Assembly: GCA_027563935.2 (NCBI GenBank)
Contig: CM050453.2
Location: forward strand, 60,372,018-60,436,017
DNA from: Costus lasius
Lineage: Eukaryota > Streptophyta > Magnoliopsida > Zingiberales > Costaceae
Length of the DNA: 64,000 bases
Direction of reading: 5' to 3'
Numbering within the stretch: position 1 is the first letter of the stretch; the number at the start of each line of letters is the position of its first letter. The position numbers and the translations under genes are program-made. Shown here in pieces: positions 9,067-19,730 of the stretch. The notes beneath the pieces were generated by a model. It was not told the DNA's origin and searched no databases. It saw only the letters and a list, made by a program, of their open reading frames with translations.

Positions 9067-12000
9067 CTAAAGCTCAGCATCCATATCATCAAAGAGGTAA
9101 GCATAAAATTTCCTCATATCAGCTTCAGTCTCCCATGTCGCCTCCTCAACTGACTGATTTCCCTAGATAACCTTTACCAAAGGTATAGTCTTGTTCCTCA
9201 GGACTTTATCTTTTCTATCAACAATCCGGAGAGGTCTTTCCTCGAATGTCAAGTCACTCTGAATCTGAAGAGGTTCTAACTCCAACACATGAGATGGATC
9301 AGAATGATATTTCCTCAATGCAGAGACATGGAATACATTATGCACATGATCCATAGCAGGAGGTAAAGCTAACCGGTAAGCCACTGGACCAATTCTCTCA
9401 ATAATGTCAAAAGGGCCTACAAACCTAGGGCTCAACTTGCCCTTTTTGCCAAACCTCATAACACCCTTAGTAGGTGACACCTTTAAGAAAACATGATCTC
9501 CTACCATAAACTCCAAGGAACGACGACGGTCATCAGCATAACTCTTCTGTCTGTCCCGAGCAATTTTCAGTTTATCCCGGATCTCTCTGACCTTATCAGT
9601 AGTCTCCTGTACTGCATCAGATCTCAAAATCATTCTGTCACCAGTTTCCTCCCAACACAAGGGAGTCCTACACCTTCTCCCATACAAAGCCTCATAAGGA
9701 GCCATCTGAATACTGGAGTGGAAGCTATTATTATAAGTAAACTCTATCAAAGATAGATCCCGGTTCCACTCAGAACTCCAATCAACCACATAGGCTCTCA
9801 ACAGATCTTCTAGAGTTTGTATAGTACGCTCCGTCTGGCCATCAGACTGAGGATGATATGCTGTACTAAAACTCAACTTAGTACCCAAACCTTCCTGTAA
9901 GCTCTTCCAAAATCTGGACAGAAATCGAGAGTCCCTGTCAGACACGATATCAACAGGCACTCCATGCAGTCTGACTATCTCATCAATATATAATCTAGCC
10001 AGTCTCTCTAGAGAATAAGTCATCTTAATCGGAAGAAAATGGGCTGATTTAGTGAGTCTATCAACAATCACCCAAATAGCATCATGACCCAATCTGGTTC
10101 TGGGCAAACCACATACAAAATCCATACTGATACATTCCCACTTCCACTCAGGAATAGGAAGAGGCTGCAACAAACCACCAGGCTTCTGGTGTTCAGCCTT
10201 CACAGTCTGACAGGTTAAACACCTAGAGACAAAATCAAACACTTCTTTCTTCATACCCGGCCACCAAAAACTTTTCTTGAGGTCCTGATACATCTTAGTC
10301 ACACCAGGATGTAGAGAATATTTGGAGTTATGGCTGTCCTCCAATATTTCTTTCCTCAAGCTCGGTTCCTCAGGGACACATACCCTTCCACGAAACCGAA
10401 GAATACCATCATCAGACAGGCTAAAATCCTGAACTGCGCCATCAACCAGACTATCCCTGATCTGAGCTAATTTCGGATCCACAGACTGCTGATCTCTGAT
10501 CTTCTGCAACAAAGCAGACTGTACTCTGAGAAAAGCCACGTAACCAGTCTGAACTTTAGGAGAAACACTGATCTTGAGATCTCTGAACTCCTGCAGTAAC
10601 TGCCACTCACTAACCCGTAAAGCAGCTACTGAAGTAACTGGATGTCTGCTCAGCGCATCCGCCACTACATTGGCCTTTCCAGCCTGATACTGAATGGAGA
10701 AGTCATAGTCTTTGATCAACTCCATCCATCTTCTCTGTCTCATGTTCAACTCCTTCTGAGTGAAGATATACTTGAGACTCTGGTGATCAGTGAACAGATC
10801 AAACTCCTGGCCCAGCAAATAGTGACGCCATATCTTCAAAGCAAAGACTACGGCCGCCAACTCTAAGTCATGAGTAGGGTAGTTCAATTCATACTCCTTC
10901 AGTTGTCTCGAAGCATAGGCTACTACAGAACCCTTCTGCATCAAGACACAACCCAACCCTTTGCCAGAAGCATCTGTATAAACAGTAAACCTTTCCCCAT
11001 CACTAGGAATAATGAGGATTGGTGTACTAGTCAACCTCCTTTTCAGCTCTTGAAAGCTCTCTTCACACTTATCATCCCAAATAAACTTGGCCTCCTTTCT
11101 GGTTAATTTAGTTAAAGGACCCGCCAACTTGGAGAATCCCTCAACAAATCGCCGGTAGTAACCTGCCAAACCCAGAAAACTCCTGATCTCAGTAGCACTA
11201 GTCGGTCTTCCCCAATTGAGAATGGCTTGCACTTTAACTGGATCCACAGACACCCCCTGACCAAAAATCACATGTCCCAAGAAGCTGATTTTCTCTAGCC
11301 AGAACTCACACTTACTAGCCTTGGCATATAATCGGTTCTTCCTCAGAACCTCCAGCACTCTGCGCAAGTCACTGACATGATCTGAGGTAGTCTGAGAGTA
11401 CACCAATATATCGTCTATAAAGACCACCACACAAGAGTCAAGCAACTCATGGAATACCCTGTTCATCAAATCCATGAAGACAGCAGGTGCATTTGTCAGT
11501 CCAAAAGGCATAACTAAAAATTCGAAATGCCCATACCTGGTCCTGAAAGCAGTCTTAAATATATCCTCATCCTTGACCCTCAGCTGGTAATACCCTGATC
11601 TCAGATCAATCTTAGAGAACACTGTCGCTCCCTGTAATTGATCAAATAGATCATCAATTCTGGGAAGAGGATACTTATTCTTGATAGTCACTTGGTTCAA
11701 TTGCCTGTAGTCTATACACATCCTCAGGGTTCCATCTTTCTTCTTCACAAATAGCACTGGCGCTCCCCAGGGAGAAGCACTAGGCCGAATATATCCTTTC
11801 TCTAACAATTCCTCCAGTTGTTTCTTAAGCTCGGCCAACTCTGAAGTAGCCATACGATAAGGAGCTCTGGAGATAGGTGCCGTACCTGGCGCCAACTCAA
11901 TGCCAAACTCCACTTCTCTAATTGGTGGCAAGCCTGAAAATTCTTCAGAGAACACATCAGGAAATTCTTTCACCACCGCCATCTGAGTCAAATCAGAAGT

Positions 12001-12471
12001 AGAATCATCCTGCACCTTAACATGCGCAAGATAACCCTTGCACCCATTAGCAAGTAATTTCCTGGCCTGCAGGAAAGATATCACATGCGGTCCTTGGTCT
12101 GACACTAGACCTCTCACAAAAAGTCGATTCCCATCTAACAAATTCAAAGTGATTACTTTCTCAAAGCAATCCACCGAGGCATGATGGGAAGACAACCAAT
12201 CCATTCCTAAGATGATATCATAATCTTGCATGTCTAGGAGGATTAGATCTACCAGAAACTCATAGCCCTCTACATGTACTACACAGTTAGCACAAACAGT
12301 ATCTGTAGATAACGATTTTCCTAAGGGAGTACTCACAGACACAGCATAATTCATTACCTTAGGTAACACAGGTAAACATGCAGCAAACTTAACAGATACA
12401 AAAGATAAATTTGCACCAGGGTCAAATAATATGCGGGCTAACTGATCAAATACGAATAAAGTACCTTCCAC
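9067..12471 (-). pseudogene. G1 gypsy Pol: protease, reverse transcriptase, RNase H, integrase, broken chromodomain
   Basis: A frame of 1102 codons runs from 12471 to a TAG at 9163-9165; the reading frame then continues to a TAG at 9067-9069. Residues counted from the GTG at 12471: protease LFDPGA (16-20), which has proline where DSG/DTG is usual; reverse transcriptase KIDL (D289) and FIDD (351-354); RNase H YTDAS (D500); integrase H714, H721, C751, C754, then D784, D845 and E881 with 35 residues between the last two; a GPF-type motif near 1019. The tail VKVI-stop-GNQSVEEATWE is chromodomain-like; G3 has W where G1 has the stop, so TGG became TAG. There is no ATG; pol is in the gag frame after one TGA, so it is probably made as a Gag-Pol fusion. 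Enzyme domains look intact; only the targeting tail is lost. Confidence 0.9.
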
Positions 12472-12477
12472 GACGGA

Positions 12478-13449
12478 TCAGGAAGCTCGTGTATCCTTCT
12501 CAGCCACAGCATACACTCTAGTCTGGACTGTAGGCTTATCTGCGCCTCCAGGTTGCATCTCAGGTTCTTTGCAGTCCTTAGCCATGTGCCCTGGTTTCTT
12601 ACACCTGAAGCATACACCATTCTTCATATGGCAGTCTTTCACTAGATGTCCCTTGAGCCCACAATGACTACAAGTGATACCGTTTCTTGCATCCCTGGCA
12701 TCCCTGAACTGCTGCGGTGCATCCCTGGACTGCTGCGGTGCCTTGTAGGAGTAAGGCTTATACCTGCTCTTCTTATAATCTTTATGCCTAGGGTACTTCT
12801 TACCCTTGCCGCCACTGCCATGCTGAGGAGCCGCCGCCTCAGCTGCAGGAACCACTGTCACGGCAACATGAGAACTCCTCTCAGCTATGTATCTCTCAAT
12901 GGTGCGTGCTCGCCCAACAGTCTCAACATAGGTCTCCAAATGTTGAGCACCAACCTGCTCTCTAATGTCCCATCTGAGACCTCTGAGAAACTTGGTAGCT
13001 CTCCTCTTTTCAGTGTTTATCAGGTGAGGAGCATACTTTCCCAATTTCGTGAACTGTAATTCATACTGGTCCACTGTCATATCACCCTGCTCCAGATGAA
13101 TAAATTCCACCTCTCGGTCCTCAACCAAGCTATCTGGGAAGTACTTCTCGTTAAATCGAGACAAGAAGTAAGGCCAATCTACAGTCTCATGTCTTTCTTC
13201 GGCAAGTCTCACTACGCCCTTCCACCACTCATCTGCGTCAGCACGCATCATATAGGTGGTCAGACATAACTTATCCTCATCTGAGCAGCGCATGACTTGG
13301 AAAATCTTTTCCAAGCACAACTGCCAGTTCTCAGCAGTACTGGATTCTGAGCCCCCATAAACAAAGTTGGGACCCAGTTTCTGGAATTCACTCACAAGCG
13401 AGGCATAGCGCTTGTGACACACACATACCACAGTCAGGAAAACAAACAT
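12478..13449 (-). pseudogene. G1 gypsy Gag, N-terminally truncated
   Basis: The 323-codon frame ends with TGA at 12478-12480, two codons short of the GTG that opens the pol frame, in the same reading frame. It has a retrotransposon gag core (about residues 45-140) and two CCHC zinc knuckles: C260, C263, H268, C273 and C280, C283, H288, C293. A basic stretch precedes the knuckles. Compared with G3, homology starts only at KRYASL (residue 13), and the glutamine-rich N-terminal part of about 100 residues is missing; just 82 bp separate this start from the LTR. The first 12 residues are therefore probably not genuine gag. G3 has lysine in place of the TGA. The stop is either a lesion or a readthrough signal. 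Confidence 0.82.
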
Positions 13450-13517
13450 AAACCTATCCGGTGTCTAGCAATACACAAACATGTTTTCCCCCAAACTAAG
13501 TTTTAGCTAGCGAACTC

Positions 13518-13528
13518 CTCTGATACCA
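13518..13528 (-). other. G1 primer binding site (initiator Met tRNA)
   Basis: The minus strand reads TGGTATCAGAG three bases after the LTR end GTTACA. The same tRNA primes G3 and the copia elements. Confidence 0.9.
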
Positions 13529-13531
13529 TTC

Positions 13532-16500
13532 TGTAACATCCCACATTCTTAACCCCAAACAAATGGCACAATTCACAAATGATACAGGATGTTTCATATA
13601 AGATCGATCATATGCTAGGTAAAACCGAGTTCAAGAAAACACGATCTGAAAAATTTCCATAAATCCATACACACAAATTCACAAAACTCAAATCTCATAA
13701 GGGTACCTGCCACCACGCAATCCTTGCACTAGACATATGCAAGGCAACAGTTATATCAAAACCGATTCAAATTCATAAAATCCATAAAGGTACCTGCCAC
13801 CAGGCAATACTTGCACTAGACATATGCAAGTTACAGGGTATATCAAAACCGATTGCACAGAATATACAATAAGCCGAAATTCAAAACAAAATCACAAAAT
13901 CGATTTTATAAACTCATACCAAACACCGAAACCAGGCTGAAGCCCGCGGTGACACAAAAATCAAACTCATAAGACTGCCATAACTGGCAACATACTTCAC
14001 ATAGTTCACATAGTCTCATGATTCACATAGTTCATATAGTTTATGTTAAGGCCACAACCGGCCCCAAGAATTAAGCATATAAATTCTTAAAACAGCAAAC
14101 AGCATAATTATCCACGCCAATGCACTCAAGACATGCGCCCCTGCTCTATGCCTGAAAATAGTGAGGGGTGAGCTACACAGCCCAGTGAGTGGATAGTCTA
14201 AATCGACCATCCATAACATACATTCAAAAATATAGGCAGATTATTTTTAAAAATATTTAACAGAACATTATGTCAACATATAACAAAATAAAGAAACAGA
14301 AGTCATATAGACAGTTAAATGTACACACTAGCATATAACAAATTCAGGTTCTAGAGTTTTACTCTAACCCAATTAAACACATATATTCTAAACCAACTAA
14401 ACACACCATACTTAATTAACCTAGTTGTCCAGCATATTCAGTAGTGACCAATATGGTCTAACCCGGCTTGGCCAAAGCACTGGGAGCTGCAAAATCTTGT
14501 GCAACACATAAACATGGATAGTGAGTAGAATCAAGAGGTGGCCCCCGTCAGGTCACGACGTGGCACTTTGCTCTATCACCCCATAACACATCAGAGTGAT
14601 GACATCAAGAGGTGGCCCCTGTCTGATCAAGACATGGCACTTTGCGTCTTATATCACCCCGTCACATAAAAGAGTAATGACATCAAGAGGTGGCCCCTGT
14701 CTGATCAAGACATGGCACTTTGCGTCTTATATTACCCCATCACATAAAAGAGTAATGACATCAAGAGGTGGCCCCTGTCTGACCAAGACATGGCACTTTG
14801 CGTCAAGACCCGTTCTCCCAAAAGGTTCCTACTGGACAACAGACATATCTTATTTCATATTTCACAAAGGTGAACATATTTCACAAAGGTGGACTCCTAA
14901 GTGTCAACTAGACTCTAGGATAGTCATCACAAAAATCATATCGGGCAGGCATCAACCCCCATCACAATAATCATAATAGGCAGGCTGAACATCAACCTCC
15001 TCACATATCACAATACAGGGCTGAAATTCAAACCCTTAACATAACACATAAGGACTATCCCCTTGAGTTCATAGTTACACCTAGCCTTAGTCCTAACCAT
15101 CACATAATCACATAATTTTCCAAATTCACATAATCACACATATTGTTCAAAATTCACAAGATCACACATAATGTTCAAAATTCACATGATCACACATATT
15201 GTTCAAAATTATATAACACAACACATAATATTTTATATTCGAATATCACCGAATATAGTGTAGTCCTTAAATTTCATGCTGATTAGTTTAATCAAACCTT
15301 GCTATGTTGTCACTCAAGTTTCTCAAATACAGATACTTAGCCATAAATATAACACCATAATTATTTAACATATTACACACACCAAGAAACAGTCATATCA
15401 AGCATCCATGAAATCAACTTAAAATTTAAAACAAGTATTCATATAAATTACTTTACAAATTACCACATGTAACATATTAACTACAAACACCAAAATTCGG
15501 TTTTCATAGACAATTATCAAGGTCATCAAGGTTTCGGTTTTCATGTTAACTACAAACATCAATTTCGGTTTTCATAAACAATTATCAAGAACATCAAGAT
15601 TTCGGTTTTCATGTTAACTACAAACATCATTGATTTAATGTTACCAAAATTCTTATAAAAATACCTTAAATTTCATACAAATTTTCGGTTAAATAATCAT
15701 CATATAATCACCTTTGAAAAATTCGGTTTTCATGATATAATCAACCTTACAAAATTCGGTTTTCATCATATAATCAACTTTACAAAATTCGGTTTTAGCA
15801 TGGTAAGATTTCCAACAAGCGAATATATCATCTAACTCATCAATTAATACAAACAAATAGATAGAAATCAATTAGACAACCCACTCACCTTGAACCGAGA
15901 ACACAAGGTGAAAAACCCTTCCAAAAATTCGTCTAAGGCTTTGAAAGATGCTACCAAACACCAAGGAATAATTCGCCAAAGGGAAAGAGATGGAGAAATC
16001 ACCAAAATCGCCTCAAGAACTCTTCAAGAATCGCCTAGAAGTCGCCAAGTTCTTCAAGCCGTCGCCAATCTCTTCAAGCCGTCGCCCAAGATTTCTCCAA
16101 GCCAAAAAAAATCGCCAAAACTCTACCCTAACCGAAATATCAATTTGAATTTTCGGTTTTAACTCTTAACCCATTAACCCATTAATTCAAATAGGGTTTA
16201 ACCATTTAACTAACTAAATTTGAATTTTAAACCCAATAACCCATGGTTTAAGTGACAATCCAATAAGAACTTAAATTAACATCCACTTAATGAATTCACT
16301 TAAACGCAAATCCAATAAGGATGTAATTAATATCCAATAAGGATTTAATTAACCAATAACTCCAATTAATTAACAATTAATTAACTTAAATTAACAAGCA
16401 ATAAACTCTAATTAATTAACCGAAAACTAGCATCCAATGAGCTAGTTAATTAATTAGCATTAACATCCAAAAATCTCTAATTTAATTAACTATAATTCAA

Positions 16501-16625
16501 CAACCAAAATCTCTAATTAATTTATCATAAATTAACAATCAATACACAGGAATAATAACACAGTCAATAATTTTATTTAAATCAAAAATAATGCTTACCA
16601 GGACTCAAGATCCTTGGATCTTACA
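13532..16625 (-). repeat. G1 5' LTR, complete (3094 bp)
   Basis: On the plus strand it starts TGTAACATCC and ends GGATCTTACA. It contains a tandem array (14535-14810), a conserved block GAGCTACACAGCCCAGTGAG (within 14161-14200), the TTCGGTTTTCAT cluster and an A/T-rich end. With the G2 LTR (16740-19730) it forms an inverted repeat with a 114-bp spacer. Confidence 0.94.
14535..14810 (-). repeat. tandem array in G1 LTR, units of 74-78 bp, about 3.6 copies
   Basis: GAGGTGGCCC recurs at 14535, 14609, 14687 and 14765. Each unit pairs GGTGGCCCC with ACGTGGCAC or ACATGGCAC. The first unit keeps ACGTGGC (14558-14564); the others have ACATGGC, a CG-to-CA change. A related array is in the G2 LTR and a 76-bp version in both G3 LTRs. 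Confidence 0.9.
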
Positions 16626-16710
16626 AGTTGAGGAGGCGACATGGGAGACTGAAGCTGATATGAGGAAATTTTATGCTTATCTCTTTGATGATATGGATGC
16701 TGAGCTTTAG
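16626..16710 (+). pseudogene. G2 gypsy Pol C-terminal fragment (chromodomain-like tail)
   Basis: The fragment encodes VEEATWETEADMRKF and on to a TAG at 16708-16710. It is the same tail that lies after the stop in G1 and at the end of G3 Pol. It begins abruptly at the outer end of G1's LTR because G1 inserted here; the rest of G2 lies beyond the left edge of the window. The remaining frame is open. Confidence 0.88.
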
Positions 16711-16726
16711 AGGACTAAAGCTTTAT

Positions 16727-16739
16727 AAGGAGGGAGGGA
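16727..16739 (+). other. G2 polypurine tract
   Basis: AAGGAGGGAGGGA directly before the LTR start TGTAAG. It is identical to the G1 tract. Confidence 0.85.
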
Positions 16740-19730
16740 TGTAAGATCCAAGGATCTTAAGTCCTGGTAAGCATTATTTTTGATTTAAATAAAATTATTG
16801 ACTGTGTTATTACTCTTGTGTGTTGATTGTTAATTTATAGTTAATTAATTAGAGCTTAGTGGTTGTTAATTTTAATTAATTAACTAGCTTGTTGGACGTT
16901 AATTAACTGGTTTAATGATTATTAAATTGTGATTTATATTGGTTGTTAATTTATTGTAAATTAATTAGACCTTATTGGATATTAATTAAATCCTTATTGG
17001 ATTTGCGTTTAAGTGAAGTAATTAATTGGATGTTAATTTAAACTCTTATTGGATGTTCACTTAAACCATGGGTTATTGGGTTACACTTAAATTAGATGGA
17101 TATTAGATTTAAAATTCGAAATTATTAGTTAAATGGGTTAAACCCTATTTGAATTAATTGATTAATGGGTTTAAAATTTAAAAACCCAAAGTTTAAGTGG
17201 TAATATCGGCTAGGGTGGAGATTTTGGCGTTTTTTTAGCTTGGAGAAAAATTAAGGTGGCGGCTTGAAGAGTTGGCGATTCTTGAAACCTTGGGCGATCT
17301 TCATCTTCATCTTCCTTCTCTCTTGGAGTCTTTGGTGTTGGAGGTGTTTCCTTCCTTTGGTGGCGATTCTTGGTAGAACTTCAAGCCTTAGACGAATTGT
17401 TTTTGGAGAGTTTTCACCTTGTGTTCTCGGTTAAGAGGTGAGTGGGGTGTTTAATCGATTTCTATCTATTTGTTTGTGTTAATTGATGTGTTAGATGATA
17501 TATTTGCTTGTTGGAAATCTTACCATGCTAAAACCGAAATTCAAGACTTCACCATGATGAAAACCGAATTTTGTAAAGTTGATTATATCATGAAAACCGA
17601 ATTTTGTAAAGTTGATTATATCATGAAAACCGAATTTTTCAATGGTGATTATATGATGATTATTTAACTGAAAATTTGTATGAAATTTAAGGTATTTTTA
17701 TAGGAATTTTGGTAGCATTAAATCATTGAATTTTGAGTATGAAATTCTTGTTAATTATAGTTAAACCGAAATCAATTTTGGTAACATTAAATCAATGATT
17801 TTTGTAGCATGTATGAAAACCGAAACCTTGTTAATTGTAGTTAAACCGAAATCTTGATAATATGTATGGAAGCCGAATTTGATGTTTTTAGTTAACATGT
17901 ATGTGGTAGTTGTTTGAGAAATTGTTTGAGAAATTGTTTGAAAATTTTAAGTTGATTTTATAAGTATATGGTTATATACTTAGGACTATGTTGAGAAATT
18001 GTTTGAGAAATGTGAGTGATAACATAGCAAGTTTTGACTGAACTAATTAGCATGAAATCTAAGGACTACACTATTTGAATATGAAATATTATGTGATATG
18101 TTATGAGATTTTTGGAATAATATGTGTTATGTGATAGGTGATGTGAATTTGGAATAATATGTGTTATGTAACGGGTTATGTGAATTTGGAATATTATGTG
18201 GTTATGTGACTTATGAAAATTATGTGGTTATGTAAATTCGGATATTATGTGATATGTGATGGTTAGGACTATGGCTAAGTGTAACCGTGTACTCATAGGA
18301 TAGTCCTTATGTGATATGTGAAGGGTTAGATTTCAGCCCTATATTTGATATGTGAGGGGGTTGATGTTCAGCCTGCCTATTATGATGGGGGTTGATGTTC
18401 AGCCTGCCCGATATGATTTTTGTGATGACTATCCTAGAGTCTAGTTGACACTTAGGAGTCCACCTTTGTGAAATATGAAATAAGATATGTCTGTTGTCCA
18501 GTAGGAACCTTTTGGGAGAACGGGTTTTGACGCAAAGTGCCATGTCTTGGTCGGACAGGGGCCACCTCTTGATGTCATTACTCTTTTATGTTATGGGGTG
18601 ATATAAGACGCAAAGTGCCATGTCTTGATCAGACAGGGGCCACCTCTTGATGTCATCACTCTCATTTTGTGATATGGGGTGTCGTAGAGCAAAGTGCCAC
18701 GTCATGACCTGGCGGGGGCCACCTCTTGAATCTACACACAATCCATCGATGTGTTATGGGGTGATAGAGCAAAGTGCCACGTCGTGACCTGGCGGGGGCC
18801 ACCTCTTGATTCTACTCACTATCCATGTTTATGTGTTGCACGAGATTTTGCAGCTCCCAGTGCTTTGGCCAAGCCAGGTTAGACCATATTGGTCACTACT
18901 GATTATGCTGGACAACTAGGTTAATTAAGTATGGTGTGTTTAGTTGGTTTAGAATATATGTGTTTAATTGGGTTAGAGTAAAACTCTAGAACCTGAGTTT
19001 GTTATATGCTAGTGTGTACATCTGACTGTCTATATGACTTCTGTTTCTTTATTTTGTTATATGTTGACATAATGTTCCTGTTAAAGATTTTTAAAATAAT
19101 CTGCCTATATTTTTGAATGTATGTTCTGGATGGTCGGTTTAGACTATCCACTCACTGGGCTGTGTAGCTCACCCCTCACTATTTTCAGGCATAGAGCAGG
19201 GGCGCATTTCTTGAGTGCATTGGCGTGGATAATTATGCTATTATGCTATTTGCTGTTTTAAGAACTTTTGTGCTTAATTCTTGGGGCCGGTTGTGGCCTT
19301 AACATGAATTATATGAACTATGTGAACCATGTGAACTATGTGAATTGTGTTGCCGGCTATGGCAGTCTTATGAGTTTGATTTTTGTGTCACCGCGGGCTT
19401 CAGCCTGGTTTCGGTGTTTGGTATGAGTTTATAAAATCGACTTTGTGGCTTTGTTTTGAATTTCGAATCGAATTGTATTTATGCCATCGGATTTGATATA
19501 ACTGTTGCCTTGCATATGTCTAGTGCAAGGATTGCGTGGTGGCAGGTACCCTTATGTGATTTATGAGATTTGTGTTTTGTGAATTTGTATGTATGGGTTT
19601 ATGGAAATTTTCAGATCGTGTTTTTCTTGAACTCGGTTTTACCTAGCATATGAATCGATCTTATATGAAACATCCTGTATCATTTGTGAATTGTGCCATT
19701 TGTTTGGGGTTAAGATAACGGGATGTTACA
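16740..19730 (+). repeat. G2 3' LTR, complete (2991 bp)
   Basis: It starts TGTAAGATCC and ends GGATGTTACA. It is homologous along its length to the G1 LTR in inverted orientation, with many substitutions and short indels. It has the A/T-rich 5' part, the AAAACCGAA cluster (about 17530-17880), a four-unit tandem array (18529-18822) and the block CACTCACTGGGCTGTGTAGC (19149-19168). Confidence 0.92.
18529..18822 (+). repeat. tandem array in G2 LTR, four units
   Basis: Four units carry AAAGTGCCA(C/T)GTC and GGGGCCACCTCTTGA. The two units nearest the LTR 3' end keep GCCACGT (ACGTGGC on the other strand); the first two have GCCATGT. Confidence 0.88.

Larger units (their letters stand above)
7807..16625 (-). 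mobile_element. G1: Ty3/gypsy chromovirus (Tekay/Del-like), interrupted by C1
   Basis: The minus-strand order is 5' LTR (13532-16625), primer site, gag, pol, polypurine tract, then 3' LTR (7807-9037 plus a part left of C1 outside the window). The visible LTR overlap is 1231 bp in each copy and I find a single substitution, so the insertion is very young. It lies inside G2, 114 bp from the start of G2's 3' LTR; the 5-bp target copy on the right should be AGTTG (16626-16630). The element is defective: gag lacks its N-terminal part, a TGA separates gag from pol, and a TAG cuts the chromodomain-like tail. Confidence 0.92.
16626..19730 (+). mobile_element. G2: Ty3/gypsy chromovirus, 3' end only (host of G1)
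   Basis: Visible parts are the end of pol, the polypurine tract (16727-16739) and the complete 3' LTR. G2 belongs to the G1 family but its LTR is clearly diverged from that of G1. At its right end the sequence resumes within a copia LTR at TATGCCCTTAAGG, so G2 inserted close to the first bases of that LTR. The 5-bp target copy on the right should be TATGC (19731-19735). Confidence 0.88.

Noticed and set aside
14596..14970. 124-codon repetitive frame in the G1 LTR (MTSRGGPCLIKTWHFAS repeats)
   Set aside because: It is a translation of the tandem DNA array, antisense to the element, and is not kept in G2 or G3.
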